64,000 nt of DNA from Afipia sp. (lineage in GTDB: Bacteria > Pseudomonadota > Alphaproteobacteria > Rhizobiales > Xanthobacteraceae): the NCBI GenBank assembly GCA_024707075.1, contig JANQAK010000001.1, positions 1,696,001-1,760,000 of the forward strand, given 5' to 3'. The notes under the pieces are model-generated. The model saw only the letters and a program-made list of their open reading frames with translations. It ran no database searches and was not told the origin of the DNA. The position numbers and the translations under genes are program-made. Of this stretch, positions 61,880-64,000 are shown in pieces; within the stretch, counting starts at the first letter, position 1; each line of letters begins with the position of its first letter.

Positions 61880-62608
61880 GTGCGCGCGCATCAAATCATG
61901 ACACGCAAGGTCATTACCGTCGGGACCGAAACGTCGATCCTCGAAGCTGCAAACTTGATGCTGCGCCACCACATAAGCGGGCTTCCGGTCGCGGGCGAGG
62001 CGGGCAAGCTGATAGGCATCATTTCAGAAGGCGATTTCATCCGTCGGCGGGAGATTGGAACGCAGAGAAAGCGAGGCCGCTGGCTTGGGATGCTATTGGG
62101 CCCGGGTGGATCTGCGTCCGACTTCGTGCATGAACAGGGGCGGAAAGTGGGAGAGATCATGACGCAGGATCTCCACACTGCGACAGAGGACATGCCCCTT
62201 GAGGATGTCGTTGAATTGATGGAACGCCGAAATGTCAAGCGTTTGCCCGTTATGCGCGGTGATGCGCTTGTCGGGATTGTGACGCGCTCGGACCTGCTTC
62301 GGGCTATCGCAAGTCTAGCTCGAGACGTTCCCGATCCGACAGCCGACGACGATCACATACGCGAACGCGTGATCAGGACCCTTGAGGCGAAGGAGTGGCG
62401 GCCGCTGCATCTCGGCGTCACCGTGCGCGATGGGATTGTGCACCTCAATGGTTTCATCATGGATGAGCGTTTCCGGAAGGCGGCGATCGTCGCGACGGAG
62501 AATGTTTCAGGCGTGAGACTGGTTCACGACCATCTCTATCTATTTGACGCTGCATCTGGACTGTCGTTCAAATCACCCGAAGATGAGGGAGCAACAAAGG
62601 CCAATTAG
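61880..62608 (+). CDS. CBS-pair and BON-domain protein
   Basis: 242 residues from GTG 61880 (VRAHQIMTRKVITVGTETS), with GGGGAG at -9; a TTG at 61859 is an alternative. Two CBS motifs are visible, HQIMTRKVITVGTETSILEA and GEIMTQDLHTATEDMPLEDV, followed by a BON domain (HLGVTVRDGIVHLNGFIMDE). CBS pairs bind adenosyl ligands and BON domains bind membranes or lipids. This architecture is common in alphaproteobacterial stress regulons; a role as an energy-sensing cytosolic protein is inferred. Confidence 0.85.
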   Translation: MRAHQIMTRKVITVGTETSILEAANLMLRHHISGLPVAGEAGKLIGIISEGDFIRRREIGTQRKRGRWLGMLLGPGGSASDFVHEQGRKVGEIMTQDLHTATEDMPLEDVVELMERRNVKRLPVMRGDALVGIVTRSDLLRAIASLARDVPDPTADDDHIRERVIRTLEAKEWRPLHLGVTVRDGIVHLNGFIMDERFRKAAIVATENVSGVRLVHDHLYLFDAASGLSFKSPEDEGATKAN

Positions 62609-62614
62609 CGCGGT

Positions 62615-63055
62615 GTGGCAGTTCGATCGCGCGATGGAAGAACGGACTGTCGGCATGATGACGCATGGGCACTAGGACCAGGACGTCGAATAAGCAGCCT
62701 CGCACCGGAGAATGTGTGGGCGGCCGAGCACATCAACGCCCTTCCGCCCGATATGCTCCGAGCTGCAATCGGGCGCGCGCGTGCCTGCGGGAACGCGGCA
62801 GCCGCGACCCACTATTTCTCGACATCGATAACGGTCCGTGGCCGGGTTTTCAGGTCGCTGCACTTCGAGGACTTCGCCTGCGACAACCGTGCCGCCGTGT
62901 GCAACGCAAGCGGATGCCTTCACGAAATCTATCTGGAGTCGCACGGCCACTATCGCCTGGTCTTCGGAACCTTCGTCCGCGATCTAACAATGAGTTCCGA
63001 TCGGGGCGCGGTCATGCTGGAGGTGTCGGGCGGGCCGTCAAGGGGGTACTATTGA
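62615..63055 (+). CDS. Hypothetical protein
   Basis: Up to 146 residues. The N-terminal 30 residues are weak, so a later start is possible. The rest (LHFEDFACDNRAAVCNASGC, LHEIYLESHGHYRLVFGTFV) has three cysteines in a cluster that could form disulfides, as in small exported proteins seen beside metal-resistance genes. No signal peptide is clear. Not recognised. Confidence 0.5.
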   Translation: MAVRSRDGRTDCRHDDAWALGPGRRISSLAPENVWAAEHINALPPDMLRAAIGRARACGNAAAATHYFSTSITVRGRVFRSLHFEDFACDNRAAVCNASGCLHEIYLESHGHYRLVFGTFVRDLTMSSDRGAVMLEVSGGPSRGYY

Positions 63056-63334
63056 TGGAACGGCCTGAGATTCCTGCCAGCCGGAAGAGACTTGCCGTGA
63101 GGAATACAATGCCGGATCGTGGCGATCGAGATCATCTGATCGTCATTAGCACGATCACTGCAAAGGTGGTGGCAATGGTGACGCCACATACCCATGACTT
63201 TAGTGAAGGCATGTCCATCTGCTGGCGACAGAAAAGCGCTCCCCCGTTTGTGGCCTATTTGACATGAATCAAAACGACCGGTGAGCGCACCGATAATGTT
63301 CTTGTTCGGGACAATCTCGAAAAGGAGCTTGGCA

Positions 63335-63871
63335 ATGCGCAAGTTGGCTTACTTTATTAGTGCGACCGCAGTCGCGACGGCGCTCGTCGTGTCTGCCGCT
63401 CCCGTGGCCGCCCAGTCTTATGGACCCGGAATGATGGGCGGATATGGGCAATGCGGAATGATGGGCCAGGGCATGATGGGCGGCCAAGGCATGATGGGCG
63501 GCTACGGACAGAGCCCGATGATGGGCGGCTGTGGAATGATGGGGCCGGGCATGATGGGTCAACAGGGCATGATGAGCGGCGGCCAGGGCATGACGGGTGG
63601 CCAAGGCATGATGGGCCATAACATGATGGGTTACGGGCCGGGCTACTACTACGGCGGCCAGGCCAACCTGAACCTGACAGCCGACACTGTGAAGAGCTAT
63701 CTCGGTCGAATGATCGCCATTCAGGGCAACCCGCGTCTCAAGGTCGGTGACGTGAACGAAAAGGATGCTGACACGATCGTCGCTGATATCGTTACAAAGG
63801 AAAACTCCTTGGTCCAGCGGTTCAATGTTGATCGCCGCACCGGCTTCTATCGCCCGGAGGAAAGCCAGTGA
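63335..63871 (+). CDS. Secreted Met/Gly-repeat protein
   Basis: 178 residues from ATG 63335 with AAGGAG upstream. The signal peptide is KLAYFISATAVATALVVSAA. Residues 27-100 are tandem GMMG-type repeats (GQGMMGGQGMMGGYGQ, MMGPGMMGQQGMM) with two Cys; the C-terminal 70 residues are a folded domain (LTADTVKSYLGRMIAIQGNP). The repeat could coordinate copper, and the C-terminal domain resembles small lipoprotein/periplasmic modules. It pairs with the next membrane gene through overlapping stop/start codons. Function inferred from composition only. Confidence 0.7.
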   Translation: MRKLAYFISATAVATALVVSAAPVAAQSYGPGMMGGYGQCGMMGQGMMGGQGMMGGYGQSPMMGGCGMMGPGMMGQQGMMSGGQGMTGGQGMMGHNMMGYGPGYYYGGQANLNLTADTVKSYLGRMIAIQGNPRLKVGDVNEKDADTIVADIVTKENSLVQRFNVDRRTGFYRPEESQ

Positions 63872-64000
63872 TGTGGGGTTACGGCCCAGACGTAGGTATG
63901 ATGGGCTGGGGCTACGGCGCATTTGGGCTTCTTCACATGATCTTCTGGATCATCATCTTGGCCGTAATCATCGCGGCTGTGGTCTGGTTTGCGCGGACGA
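63871..64000 (+). CDS. Small Gly/Trp-rich membrane protein, partial
   Basis: ATG 63871 overlaps the stop of the preceding gene (TGATG). The reading WGYGPDVGMMGWGYGAFGLL then HMIFWIIILAVIIAAVVWF gives a Gly/Trp-rich start and one membrane segment, of the kind found in SHOCT-type small proteins. It runs off the right edge. Confidence 0.6.
   Translation, partial: MWGYGPDVGMMGWGYGAFGLLHMIFWIIILAVIIAAVVWFART

Noticed and set aside
1-64000. CRISPR array, tRNA or rRNA genes
   Set aside because: No regularly spaced repeats, and no tRNA or rRNA signature could be recognised by eye; the GMMG repeats are protein-coding.

Overview
The base composition, codon use and gene families point to an alphaproteobacterium of the Rhizobiales, most like the Bradyrhizobium/Afipia/Rhodopseudomonas/Nitrobacter group. 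This is inference: no rRNA or tRNA gene is visible. The window reads as part of a conjugative plasmid or integrated mobilizable element carrying a defence island and a long metal/stress resistance cargo.

Layout. (1) 1-13.2 kb, all on the minus strand: mobilization and plasmid functions, namely a TrwC/TraI-type relaxase-helicase that runs off the left edge, a TrwB/TraD coupling protein, a ParA-like ATPase, a P4-family primase/helicase, a SprT-like metalloprotease and several unrecognised genes. No VirB mating-pore genes are in view. (2) 13.9-28.9 kb: an accessory island bounded by two ~265-bp direct repeats. It holds a Gabija-like pair (OLD-family nuclease GajA and UvrD-like GajB, the latter frameshifted), a tightly coupled four-gene operon (small unknown protein, QueC-like PP-loop enzyme, XRE+ImmA metalloprotease, PIN protein), an AbiEi/AbiEii type IV toxin-antitoxin pair, a 1399-aa nuclease-methyltransferase restriction enzyme, and DUF3800 and HNH remnants. 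(3) 28.8-34.9 kb: plasmid housekeeping (large ParB/RepB-like protein, DUF736, DUF932). Two of these genes share a long structured leader with covarying hairpins, and an orphan copy of the leader lies at the far end of the defence island. (4) 34.9-37.6 kb: an IS110-family element among mgtC remnants, then a frameshifted DsbA-like gene. (5) 37.6-64 kb: cargo for metal, redox and sulfur stress. It includes a Met-rich multicopper oxidase, DUF302, DUF2892, TrxC, an ArsR regulator, a chimeric porin/CusA-type RND remnant, a di-haem cytochrome c, a P1B ATPase, a transglutaminase-rhodanese pair, an IS5-type element with clear target duplication, MgtC, a YhiI-RbbA-YhhJ-type ABC exporter, a second P-type ATPase, AhpD-like, FdxA, CBS-BON and Gly/Met-rich secreted proteins.

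How it fits together. The left block handles DNA transfer and replication. The island between the repeats is a multi-system anti-phage cassette. The right block is a detoxification cargo, much of it decaying.

A striking general feature is that at least eight genes are broken by a single-base indel, several in homopolymers, and two more carry an in-frame stop. Either the sequence has residual indel errors or the element is degenerating. The most novel candidates are the QueC-like/ImmA/PIN operon and the covarying leader RNA.
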